Positions 1 through 8,018 of a stretch of 32,074 nucleotides of DNA are shown piece by piece. Every line of letters begins with the position of its first letter. The first letter of the stretch is position 1. The notes under the pieces were generated by a model, which saw only the letters and a program-made list of their open reading frames with translations, had not been told where the DNA came from and did no database searches. The stretch is from Myxococcales bacterium (lineage in GTDB: Bacteria > Myxococcota_A > Bradymonadia > Bradymonadales > Bradymonadaceae), in contig SKON01000270.1 in NCBI GenBank assembly GCA_007120035.1, positions 1 to 32,074 of the forward strand, written 5' to 3'. Position numbers and translations under genes: made by a program.

Positions 1-1
1 G

Positions 2-1984
2 TGGTTGGGGGAGTCCGTGGAGTTTGAGGTCGATCGATGGCGAGTCAGGGGGGGTGGGGAGTCCCTGGAGGTGCGGGGCGTGCAGGGGAGGCTCGGCTCG
101 TCGGAGTTTCGGCTGGAAGAGTTCGGTGGCGAGGTGGTGTGGGGGGAGTGGGTGGTGCCCTTGGAGCTTCGGGGAGAGCCGGGGGAGGAGGAGTTCTTCG
201 CGGGGCTGGAGGAGGATCTATGGGGCCCGTTCTTGCCGTCGGGGGTGCAGGGGTCATTGGAGGGGGTGGGGATCTCGCAGGCGGAGCTGTGGGAGGCCCT
301 GGGGCGGCGGGATCTGGGAGGCCTCGGGGTGTGGGTGTACGGGTTGTCCGGAGAGTGGGAGGGGGCGGCGGGGTTGCGGGTGAGCGCCGAGCGGTCCCAG
401 GTGCGGGCCGACGGTGGTGCGTTCCGGTGGCTCTCGGAGGAGACGAAGGTGGAGAGCGCGGCGGGGGAGGTGGAGCTGCGGGAGGTGGAGCTGCGGTACC
501 AGGCGGACGCTCGGGGGTTTCGGTTCCGGGGAGAGGTGTGGGACGACGACGGTGGGAGAGCAGAGGTGGACGGGGAGTGGCACCTGTCGACGTCGATGGT
601 GAGCGTGAACCTGTGGGCGAATCGGTTTCAGTGGGATGGGCGGTTGCCCGTGCCGGAGGCGCTCGCTGAGGAGCTGCCCTTTCGGGGGGGAGAGGTGGAC
701 GGGGTGTTCCACGCCGATCTGGACTTGATGCATCTGCTGGTGGGGATCGACGGGCAGTTCAGCCTGCGGGATTTCACGGTGGACCTGCCGCTTTTGGCGA
801 GTGAGCCCGTGACGTTTGAGGAGGTGCGGTTTGAGCTCCCTGCGACGGCGGATTTCAGGGGCCGGGCGTTCAGCGTCGCCGGGGGGACGTTGGGGTTGGG
901 AGAGCTGACGGATCTGAGGTTTGACGGGCACCTCGTGGACGCCGGGGAGAGCTGGGCGTTCGGGGCGAAGCTCGTGGGAGAGGAGCTGGACGCCGCTCGG
1001 ATCGGCGACGCCCTGCCGGGGCAGCTATTGGGTCCCGTGGAGGATACGGAGATGGCCGGGCGGTTCGGGGTGGAGATCCGGGCTGAGGGGCACTCGGCGT
1101 TTCCGGAGAGCCTGGTGTTGGAGGTGAACTTCACGGGGGACGTGGAGATGGTGCGGGATGTCTCCTGGGATCGGGTGGAGGCGCTGCGGGCGGGAGACGC
1201 GGCGTTCTTTGAGTCTGAGCATCACCCGGGGCGGACCTTCGTGAGCGGGGCGTGGACGTCGCTGGAGAGCCTGCCGGCCCATGTGCCGGCGGCGGTGCTC
1301 TCGGCGGAGGATACGGCGTTTTTTGAGCACCAGGGGTTGGATTGGACGGGGCTGCGGTTGGCGATGGTGCAGAACCTGGAGGAAGGCGCTCTGGTGCGGG
1401 GGGGGAGCACGATCAGCCAGCAGGTGGCGAAGAATGTGTTCTTGAACCACGATCGGAGGATCTCGAGGAAGTTGCAGGAGGCTTTTTTGACGTGGCGGGT
1501 GGAGTCGGCGCTGTCGAAGGAGAAGATCCTGGAGCTCTACCTGAACGTGGCGCAGTGGGGGCCGGAGATCCATGGGATCTACGGGGCGTCGCATTACTAC
1601 TTTGGGAAGCCGCCACAGGAGCTGACGCCTGTGGAGAGCGTGTTTCTGGGGTCGATCTTGCCGAGCCCTGTGCGGTTCGGGGAGGCGGCGCGGGCGGGGT
1701 ATCTGCCGACGTCGAGGGATGGGAAGATGCGGCGGGTGTTGGTGAATATGCGGTGGGTGGAGGACTTGACCTGGGGGGAGTACCACGAGGCGTTGGGGTC
1801 GCTGGAGGAGGGCCGGGTGGGGCGGCTGGCGGTATCGTTGTGTGAGGACGAGCCCGTGGAGGAAGAGCTGCCTCGGTGTGATGAGATCGAGGTGGCTGCG
1901 CCTGAGGAGGAGGAGATGCTCTTTGAGGCGTGGGAGGTGGCGGGGGTTCATGGGGATCCGGGGTGGGTGCCGTTGACGCATTGA
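2..1984 (+). CDS. GT51 peptidoglycan glycosyltransferase with long beta-rich N-terminal region (5' partial)
   Basis: The frame is open to the left edge, so the true start lies outside the window; residue numbers count from the TTG at 5. Residues about 425-590 carry the glycosyltransferase-51 signature of PBP1a/MtgA enzymes, which polymerise lipid II in the periplasm: EDTAFFEHQG with candidate catalytic Glu435, GGSTISQQ near 465-472, RKLQEAFL, KEKILELYLNVAQWG and the PSP motif of SPSPVRF-like sequence (ILPSPVRF). No transpeptidase domain follows, only about 70 Glu-rich residues. The roughly 400 preceding residues alternate short amphipathic strands and resemble AsmA/TamB-type beta-groove proteins; this is inference from pattern. 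No membrane segment is visible, so the anchor should lie upstream. It is followed by a repeat array. The GT51 call is firm; the N-terminal role is unknown. Confidence 0.9.
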   Translation, partial: WLGESVEFEVDRWRVRGGGESLEVRGVQGRLGSSEFRLEEFGGEVVWGEWVVPLELRGEPGEEEFFAGLEEDLWGPFLPSGVQGSLEGVGISQAELWEALGRRDLGGLGVWVYGLSGEWEGAAGLRVSAERSQVRADGGAFRWLSEETKVESAAGEVELREVELRYQADARGFRFRGEVWDDDGGRAEVDGEWHLSTSMVSVNLWANRFQWDGRLPVPEALAEELPFRGGEVDGVFHADLDLMHLLVGIDGQFSLRDFTVDLPLLASEPVTFEEVRFELPATADFRGRAFSVAGGTLGLGELTDLRFDGHLVDAGESWAFGAKLVGEELDAARIGDALPGQLLGPVEDTEMAGRFGVEIRAEGHSAFPESLVLEVNFTGDVEMVRDVSWDRVEALRAGDAAFFESEHHPGRTFVSGAWTSLESLPAHVPAAVLSAEDTAFFEHQGLDWTGLRLAMVQNLEEGALVRGGSTISQQVAKNVFLNHDRRISRKLQEAFLTWRVESALSKEKILELYLNVAQWGPEIHGIYGASHYYFGKPPQELTPVESVFLGSILPSPVRFGEAARAGYLPTSRDGKMRRVLVNMRWVEDLTWGEYHEALGSLEEGRVGRLAVSLCEDEPVEEELPRCDEIEVAAPEEEEMLFEAWEVAGVHGDPGWVPLTH

Positions 1985-1992
1985 GGTTCGGG

Positions 1993-2285
1993 GGTGGGGT
2001 GTAGGCTCAGGCGGTGCGGACGACCCCTCCGCCCTGCGGGCACCTCCCCGCAGGCGGGGAGCTGGGGTTTGCGGTGGGGTGTAGGTTCGGGCGGTGCCCA
2101 CGACCCCTCCGCCCTACGGGCACCTCCCCGCAGGCGGGGAGGAGGCCAGGGGTTTCGTTGTTTCGGCCGGGGTTTGCGGTGGGGTGTAGGTTCGGGCGGT
2201 GCGGACGACCCCTCCGCCCTACGGGCACCTCCCCGCAGGCGGGGAGGAGGCCAGGGGCTTCGTTGTTTCGGCCGGGGTTTGCGGA
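1993..2285 (+). repeat. Family A tandem repeat array, about 2.8 copies of a 105-bp unit
   Basis: This fills most of the 383-bp gap between the glycosyltransferase and the Glu-rich gene. Units start near 1993 (partial), 2071 and 2176; the last two have an exact 105-bp period. Each has a G/C-rich head (GGGCGGTGC then GACGACCCC), a short inverted repeat GCCC-TNC-GGGC, and an 18-nt hairpin of two 8-nt arms, CTCCCCGC and GCGGGGAG, at 2044-2061, 2124-2141 and 2229-2246, then a tail containing TTCGTTGTTTCGG. No T-run follows, so these are not simple intrinsic terminators. Reading frames through the array only translate the repeat. Beyond it, 2286-2367 contains a TTGACT (2290-2295) and an AT-rich stretch at 2321-2346, a possible promoter zone without a clear -10. 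Confidence 0.9.
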
Positions 2286-2367
2286 GTTCTTGACTGCGTG
2301 GGGTGGGTGGGGAATGCGTGTAAGTGTTTAGTTTTTAAATGGTTACGTGTTTCCCGGGGGTGTCGAG

Positions 2368-3447
2368 GTGAGCGTGAGACGAGCGTGGACGGGAGTGATA
2401 GTCGCGGTGGTGATCGGGGTGGGAGGGCTCGGTCTGTGTCGGGGTGGCGAGCCTGAGGAGGAGTTCTTTGAGGAGCGGGAGGAGCTCGTCGAGGCCGAGG
2501 AGGGGCCCGGTATGGATGAGGCGCCGTCGGTCGGGGTGAGTCCCGGCCTGGACGCGGCGCCTGCGGAGGTGTCGCCGGCGGTGGAGGAGGCGTCGCCGAC
2601 GCGGGTGACCTTCGAGGAAGAGGAGGAGGAGTGGGAGCCCGAGGTCCGGGAGGAACCGCGGGTTCGGGCCGTGCCGGAGCACCTAGAAGGGGTGAGGGAG
2701 GAGTTGAGGGCTGAGGAGTCGGTCTGGGAGCCCTACCTGGAGGAGGAGTTCGAGGAGTTTGAGGAGTGGGAGGAGTTTGAGGAGTTTGAGGAGTTTGAGG
2801 AGTATCGAGAGGGAGCGGTGGAGTTTGTGGAGAGCGGGGAGGGGCGTGAGAGTGACGAGTGGGATGAGGAGCAGTGGGAAGAAGAGGAGTGGGGTGAGGA
2901 GGAGTGGGAGGAGTTGACGGAGCGGGTGGCGGCGGGGTCGCAGGCTCAGGAGTCCTTTGAGGAGTTTCAGAGAGATCTGGATCAGGTGTTGGATGGTCGG
3001 GTGACGGCGGAGTGGAGCCCGGAGCAGTGGGATGAGGCTCAGGTGAGCGCTGGGGTGGGGGCGATCGAGACGCTTTATTGGTTGACCCGGGAGTTGGCGA
3101 TGAATCGGGGGATGGCGCCGCAGCGGCGGCAGGTGGTGGAGGAGTCTCTCCAGAGTGCTCCGGAGGAGACCGTAGAGGAAGACGGGCCAGAAGTGGAGGG
3201 GCTGGACGAGGAGGAAGAGGAGCGGTTGTCGTTCTGGATGGAGACGGCCCGGTGGGTGCGGGAGATCCAGGAGGAGAGCTTCCCGGAGTTGTGGGCACTG
3301 GCGGATGCCGTGGAGGAGGCGGCGGCCCAGATCGATCCGGAGCGGCCCGAGGGGGAGCAGCGGGAGGAGATCGCGGCGTTCTTTGAGGTGCTGGAGGAAG
3401 CGCTGGCGGCGATGGTGCCGGGGGAGGAGGCCGGTGTGGGGAGCTAA
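2368..3447 (+). CDS. Glu-rich exported or membrane-anchored hypothetical protein
   Basis: About 359 residues if translation starts at the GTG at 2368, which has a GGGGG stretch seven bases upstream; a GTG at 2347 in the same frame is possible but has no such site. The N-terminus is two to three arginines followed by about 16 hydrophobic residues, then Cys, a signal peptide or anchor; the -3 to +1 residues L-G-L-C are not a good lipobox. The rest is extremely acidic, with an EEF/EEW run near residues 125-148 encoded by 9-nt GAGGAGTTT repeats. The C-terminal 130 residues are more complex and predicted helical. I do not recognise a family. The stop overlaps the convergent PlsC-like stop in the four bases CTAA (3444-3447). 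Expression as a protein is likely from codon bias, function unknown. Confidence 0.7.
   Translation: MSVRRAWTGVIVAVVIGVGGLGLCRGGEPEEEFFEEREELVEAEEGPGMDEAPSVGVSPGLDAAPAEVSPAVEEASPTRVTFEEEEEEWEPEVREEPRVRAVPEHLEGVREELRAEESVWEPYLEEEFEEFEEWEEFEEFEEFEEYREGAVEFVESGEGRESDEWDEEQWEEEEWGEEEWEELTERVAAGSQAQESFEEFQRDLDQVLDGRVTAEWSPEQWDEAQVSAGVGAIETLYWLTRELAMNRGMAPQRRQVVEESLQSAPEETVEEDGPEVEGLDEEEEERLSFWMETARWVREIQEESFPELWALADAVEEAAAQIDPERPEGEQREEIAAFFEVLEEALAAMVPGEEAGVGS
2740..2806 (+). repeat. In-gene 9-nt GAGGAGTTT tandem tract
   Basis: Five to six imperfect copies of GAGGAGTTT/TGG encode repeated Glu-Glu-Phe/Trp in the acidic protein. The tract is in frame in 9-nt steps, so copy-number change would keep the protein intact. 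Confidence 0.8.
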
Positions 3448-4928
3448 GTGGTCTGGTGGGTGATCTCGGACGGGTCGGGCTGGGAGGACTGGGCCTCGAG
3501 GTAGCGGCCGCGGAGGGACTCGAAGGTCTCGATCAGGTTCTGGCGTTCCCGCTCCAGGGCTTCAAGGAGGTTCTGCTCGGTGCGGAAGAAGGTCCGGAAG
3601 AGGATCCGCTCGCGGTAGGCGAGGATCTGGCGCCACCAGCGGAGGAAGAAGAGTCCCGTTACGGGGAGGGTGAGGACGTAGAAGAGGACCGTCAGGACCG
3701 AGTAGTCTGAGAGGTGCCAGAGGGCCCAGGCTTGCAGGGAGTAGAAGAGGGGGAAGGCCAGGAGGCCGGTGAAGAAGCCGGCGAAGGCGACCATGGCTTC
3801 GTCGGGTTGGCGGCGGGTGATGAGGCGGACGATGAGGGCGGGGATGACGTTGTTGATCAGGCCGTAGATGGCGATGGGGCCGAGGAGGACGGCGTAGGTG
3901 GTGAGCTTGACGGCCTCTTTGCGGCGGCGTCCGTCTTTGAGGCCCTGTTCGACGAGTTTGTGGCGGATCTTGAGCTGGCTGAGGTGGTCGAGGTACCGGC
4001 GGACATCCATGCGGACCCGGGCGACGAGGCCCGGGTCGGTGCGTTGGAAGAAGTCGACGGCGTCGGCGATGCGTTGCTCGAGCTGGAAGCGGTCCTCGAG
4101 CTTGGTGCGGGGCTTTGCCTTGATGGCGGCGTTGTGGTCGCGTCGGTCGAGTTGGTCCTGGCGAGCGGTGCGGTCGAAGAGGTCGAGCTCGAGGTTGAGG
4201 TCGCCGAGGACCTCCTGGTTGATCTTGGCGCCGTAGATGGCGTGGATGTCCTGGACGAGCTGGTGGTTGCGTTGGTCTTCGATGTGGGTGGCGAGGTGGC
4301 GCATGTCCTTCTGGAGGCGGTCCGTGAGGGCCCGGGCGGCGTCGCGGGGATCGATGCGGTAGAGATCTTCGTAGTCCCGGACGTCGATGGGCTCGCCGAA
4401 GCGGATCAGGACCCGGGAGAGGAAGCGGTCGCGGTCCTCGAAGTTGAGGCCTACGGGCTGGATCTGGACGCCGAGGGAGAAGTCGTTGCGGTCTTCGGCG
4501 GAGAGGGCGATCCGGGCGGTGCCGGTCTTGAGCTCGCGGACCTGGCGGTCCGGGGAGTTGCGGCCCTCGGGGAAGATGCCGATGCAGCCGCCCTCTTCGA
4601 GGGCTTCGAAGGCTTTCTCGAAGCTGGACTGGTTGTCCGAGGTGTCAGAGCCGTCCTGGGAGCGGTAGACGGGGATCACGCCGAAGTGGTTGAAGATGGC
4701 CCGGACGGCGAGGTTTTTGAAGAGGCCGCTGCGGGCCATGTAGCGGATCTGACGGGAGGTCTGGGTCCCCAACATCACGGTGTCCATGATGGAGTTGGGG
4801 TGGTTGGCGGCGAAGATCAGGGGGCCGTCGGCGGGGATCAGGTCCTGACCGGAGGCGCGGATGTCGACGAAGTAGACGTCCACGGCGGAGCGGAGGATGA
4901 ATCGAACGATGCGATAGGTGCGGGACAT
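3444..4928 (-). CDS. PlsC-like lysophospholipid acyltransferase with C-terminal membrane segments
   Basis: 494 residues. Residues 36-140 contain the acyltransferase blocks: NHPNSIMD (His43, Asp49), IPVYRS (85-90) and FPEGRNS (119-125). Known relatives transfer acyl groups to glycerol phosphates in membrane lipid synthesis. The His-Asp spacing is HX5D (NHPNxxxD), as in a recognised PlsC-like subgroup, rather than the classical HX4D. After a charged helical middle (about 200-330) come three to four hydrophobic segments between roughly 335 and 440, which ordinary PlsC lacks. It is last in the minus-strand MoxR cluster, 61 bp after the BatA-like stop, so it may be co-transcribed. Exact acceptor substrate cannot be told from sequence. 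Confidence 0.88.
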   Translation of the reverse strand: MSRTYRIVRFILRSAVDVYFVDIRASGQDLIPADGPLIFAANHPNSIMDTVMLGTQTSRQIRYMARSGLFKNLAVRAIFNHFGVIPVYRSQDGSDTSDNQSSFEKAFEALEEGGCIGIFPEGRNSPDRQVRELKTGTARIALSAEDRNDFSLGVQIQPVGLNFEDRDRFLSRVLIRFGEPIDVRDYEDLYRIDPRDAARALTDRLQKDMRHLATHIEDQRNHQLVQDIHAIYGAKINQEVLGDLNLELDLFDRTARQDQLDRRDHNAAIKAKPRTKLEDRFQLEQRIADAVDFFQRTDPGLVARVRMDVRRYLDHLSQLKIRHKLVEQGLKDGRRRKEAVKLTTYAVLLGPIAIYGLINNVIPALIVRLITRRQPDEAMVAFAGFFTGLLAFPLFYSLQAWALWHLSDYSVLTVLFYVLTLPVTGLFFLRWWRQILAYRERILFRTFFRTEQNLLEALERERQNLIETFESLRGRYLEAQSSQPDPSEITHQTT

Positions 4929-4989
4929 CGGTGGACTCGTCGGGCCTTACGATGGCGAAGCGAAGTACCCCGAGTATGGCAGGCATTGG

Positions 4990-7125
4990 CTAGCGGCGCC
5001 AGAAGGCGATGCGGTCGAAGGTGCGGACCAGGACGCTGCGGCGGCTACCGAGGACGGTCTCGGCCAGGAGGGCCAGGGTGACGAGGAAGAGGAGGTAGGA
5101 CCAGAGGTTGACGCGGCGTTCCTGGGTGGTGTCGCCTTCGACGAGGAGGGTGCCCTCTTTGTCGCGTTGCCAGCGGTCGAGCTCGGCCAGGGGGAAGGTG
5201 GCGAGCAGGGAGCCCGTGCGGTCGACGTTGACCGTGAGGTCGAGGTTGTCGATGCGGTGGCGTTCGTGGTCGTCGCGATCGGCGAAGAAGCGATAGACCC
5301 CGGGGCGGGTGGGGTGGAAGGTGGCGACGCCGTCGGTGATCTCTTCGACGAGGCGGTCGCCGTCAGGGCCGTGGAGGATGGCCCGTTCTCTGGCGAGCTC
5401 TCCGACCTCGAGGCGCAGGGGCTCTCCGAGGGTGTGGACGTCGTCGGTGCCCGAGGTGGCGCGGCGGGCGAGGTAGAGCAGGGATCGCTGGACCGTGGGG
5501 AGGTAGGCGGTGCGGATGGGGAAGTCGGACCAGTCGCGATCGATGGAGGTGGTGAAGAGGAGGACTCGGCCCTGGCCGACGGAGCGCTCCAGGAGGGCCG
5601 GGGCGTTGTCCTGGTAGGCCAGGAGGATCCGGGACTCCCGGTCGGAGGGGGCGGGGTCGAGGAGCATGTAGCTGTAGACGGAGACGGACTGCAGGGAGGC
5701 ACCGCCGGGGAGGCCGAAGACCTGGAAGACCGGGTGCTGGCGCTGGGGTTGGCCGAGGCGGGTGGTCTTGATGGGGGCGTCGGGGTCGTCGCGCTCGGCC
5801 AGGAGCTTCATGCCACGGAGGGGGCGAGGGAGGAGCTCGGAGAAGTGGCGGTTGTAAGCCTCGGTGTCGACCTCGTCGCCCATGGTGACCAGGAGGCCGC
5901 CGCCGTTCTCGACGAAGCTGTAGAGGCGGGCGGCGTCGTCGCGGGAGAGGCGGGGGACGTTGGCCATGACGACGACGTCGAAGTCCTCGAGGGTTCGCCG
6001 GGAGAGGCCGTCGACGGTGGTGACCGTGGAGGTGATGGAGCCGGCCTCGGCGGAGCTCAGGGCACGGGTGAGGAAGAAGAGCTCGTCGTTGAGGGGGTTG
6101 CTGCTGGGGCTGCCGTTGATCAAGAGGGCACGGACCTGGCGGCGGGGGCGGATCAGGAAGTGCCAGGTGTCGTCGACGGAGAGGTCGCCGGAGTCGACGA
6201 GCTCGACGGCGGCGGGGAGGGGTTCGTCGCCTTCGACGCGGTGTTGGAAGGAGTAGGTGGCGTGTTGTCCGGCAGGGACGTCGACGGTGCCGCCGGCGAC
6301 GACGTGATCGTCGACGCGGAGCTGGACCCGGAGGCCGTCGCGGTCGTCGTCGCCGAAGTTGCGGATGACGGCGTTGAACTCCCAGTTGCCGTCGGCGGCG
6401 GAGCCGTACTGTCGAGAGTCGACGGCGACGACGGCGGTGTTGGGGGTGGTGGCGTTGTCGGCGCCGCGGCGGACGGAGACGTACTCCACGGGGTGGCGAA
6501 GCTCGAGGTCGGGGCGTTGATTCGCCAGAGGAGAGGTGGTGCCGCTGCCGACGATGACGATCCGGCGGTTGGGGAGCTGGGAGCCGGAGAGAAGGTCGGC
6601 GGCCCGGGTGAGGGCGGCGGGGAGATCGCCGATCTCGTAGCGTCGGGAGAGGCCGTCGACGGCCCGGCGGGCGGCGCCGTGGTCGCTGGTGAGGCGGGCG
6701 GCGGAGCCCGGGGGGCTGGCGGTGGTGAGGAGGGCGACCTCGTCGAAGGGGCGAAGGCCGCCGATCTGGTCGCGGGCCTCCCGTTGGGCCCGGGGCCACC
6801 AGTCGTCGTGGTCCATGGCGAAGCCGTTCTCGACGATGAGGACCACTGCGGTGGGGAGGCGCTCCTCGGCGGTGATCCCGCGGGTGCTCAAGAGGTAGGG
6901 CTTGGCCAGGGCCAGGGCCAGCACGGCGATGGCGAGCATCCGGAGGGCCAGGAGGATCCACTGACGGACCTTGACGCTGCGGGCGACGCGCTCGTTGGAC
7001 TCTTTGAGGAGTCGCAGGGCCGGGAACTGGCGAGTGACCGCCTTGCGGCGGTTGATCAGGTGGATGAAGAGGGGGACGGCGATGGCCAGGAGTCCCGCCA
7101 GGAAGAGGGGCTGTAAGAAGTTCAT
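4990..7125 (-). CDS. BatA-type membrane protein with VWA-like and glutamine-amidotransferase-like regions
   Basis: 711 residues from the ATG at 7125, chosen because GGAGGAG lies just upstream and the start overlaps the DUF58 stop (TGATG). Residues 1-80 form the double-transmembrane aerotolerance-regulator/BatA N-terminus (hydrophobic about 7-25 and 56-75, with HLINRRK between). Residues about 85-200 resemble a degraded VWA domain: the usual DxSxS motif is replaced by VENGFAMD. The middle has Ig-like strands, then a flavodoxin/GATase1-like segment (RALLINGSPSS, VVVMANVPRLS, GGLLVTMGDE). One transmembrane helix lies near the C-terminus (LWSYLLFLVTLALLAETVL), giving a large periplasmic part. Such proteins accompany MoxR and DUF58 proteins. 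Function in this lineage is unproven. Confidence 0.88.
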   Translation of the reverse strand: MNFLQPLFLAGLLAIAVPLFIHLINRRKAVTRQFPALRLLKESNERVARSVKVRQWILLALRMLAIAVLALALAKPYLLSTRGITAEERLPTAVVLIVENGFAMDHDDWWPRAQREARDQIGGLRPFDEVALLTTASPPGSAARLTSDHGAARRAVDGLSRRYEIGDLPAALTRAADLLSGSQLPNRRIVIVGSGTTSPLANQRPDLELRHPVEYVSVRRGADNATTPNTAVVAVDSRQYGSAADGNWEFNAVIRNFGDDDRDGLRVQLRVDDHVVAGGTVDVPAGQHATYSFQHRVEGDEPLPAAVELVDSGDLSVDDTWHFLIRPRRQVRALLINGSPSSNPLNDELFFLTRALSSAEAGSITSTVTTVDGLSRRTLEDFDVVVMANVPRLSRDDAARLYSFVENGGGLLVTMGDEVDTEAYNRHFSELLPRPLRGMKLLAERDDPDAPIKTTRLGQPQRQHPVFQVFGLPGGASLQSVSVYSYMLLDPAPSDRESRILLAYQDNAPALLERSVGQGRVLLFTTSIDRDWSDFPIRTAYLPTVQRSLLYLARRATSGTDDVHTLGEPLRLEVGELARERAILHGPDGDRLVEEITDGVATFHPTRPGVYRFFADRDDHERHRIDNLDLTVNVDRTGSLLATFPLAELDRWQRDKEGTLLVEGDTTQERRVNLWSYLLFLVTLALLAETVLGSRRSVLVRTFDRIAFWRR

Positions 7126-8018
7126 CAGCTCCTCCGGAGGAAGTTCTGGCAGACCTTCTCCAGGGGGGTGGAGGTGAAGGTCCGCAGGTAGGTGATGTTG
7201 GCCCGCTCGCAGGTCTCCTGGATGGCGGCGCAATGACCGCGGATCGCCTGGCGGTAGCGCTCCCGGATGTCGTCGGGATCGACAAGAAGCTCGCCGTCAC
7301 GTTCGAGTCCCTCGAAGAGGGTGAGGCCCTCGTAGGGGAGGTCCCACTCGGCTTCGTCGAGGATGTGGAAGAGGCAGACGTCGAAGCGACGGCTGCGCAA
7401 GACCCGGAGGCGCTCGAAGGTGCGGTCCGTGGCGTCGAGGAGGTCGCTGAAGATCAGGACCAGGCTGCGGCGGCGGGCTCGCTCGGCGATGGTGTGGAGG
7501 GACTCGTCGAGGGCGGTGGTGCCTTCGCCGTCGAGGGACTCCAGGAGGTAGAAGATGTCGTCTAAGTGGCGAGTACGGGCGGCGGCGGGGAGGAATGCTC
7601 CCGTGGTGTCGGCGAAGCCCATGGCGCCGACGGCGTCGCCCTGTCGGATCAGGAGATAGGCGATGGTGGCGGCCAGGTGGGTGGCGTAGTCGAGCTTCTT
7701 CCAGGGGGCGTTTTCGCCCTGGAAGTTCATGGAGCCCGAGCCGTCGACGAGGAGGTAGGACTGGAGGTTGGTCTCATCCTCGTACTGCTTGATGTAGTAC
7801 TTGTCGGACTTGCCGTAGACCTTCCAGTCGACGTGGCGGAGCTCCTGGCCGGGGGAGTACTCGATGTACTCGGAGAACTCCACGGATCCGCCCCGGTGGG
7901 GGGATCGGTGGAGGCCGGCGATCACGCCTTCGGCGAGCTGGCGGGCTCGGACCTTGAGGTTCCCGAGCTCCTGGAGGACCGCGGGGTCGAGGTACTGCTG
8001 TCGAAGAGTCTCAGCCAT
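7125..8018 (-). CDS. DUF58 protein with VWA metal-ion site
   Basis: 297 residues, a normal length for DUF58 proteins. The central block has the family signature GQELRHVDWKVYGKSDKYYIKQYEDE in parts (residues 58-82), followed by VDGSGSM at 91-97, an intact MIDAS (Asp92, Ser94, Ser96) of a von Willebrand A fold. No membrane segment is seen, so it is probably cytosolic or peripheral. The start overlaps the MoxR stop by 8 nt (ATGGCTGA) and its stop shares one base with the BatA-like start, so the three genes are very likely translationally coupled. The known role of the group is MoxR-driven remodelling of VWA proteins; the client here is unknown. Confidence 0.93.
   Translation of the reverse strand: MAETLRQQYLDPAVLQELGNLKVRARQLAEGVIAGLHRSPHRGGSVEFSEYIEYSPGQELRHVDWKVYGKSDKYYIKQYEDETNLQSYLLVDGSGSMNFQGENAPWKKLDYATHLAATIAYLLIRQGDAVGAMGFADTTGAFLPAAARTRHLDDIFYLLESLDGEGTTALDESLHTIAERARRRSLVLIFSDLLDATDRTFERLRVLRSRRFDVCLFHILDEAEWDLPYEGLTLFEGLERDGELLVDPDDIRERYRQAIRGHCAAIQETCERANITYLRTFTSTPLEKVCQNFLRRS

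Noticed and set aside
1993-2285. Intrinsic terminators
   Set aside because: Hairpins are strong but no T-run follows any of them.
4918-7116. Long open frame on the plus strand opposite the BatA-like gene
   Set aside because: Val/Gly/Glu-rich low-complexity translation of antisense, no domain, lies opposite a well supported gene.
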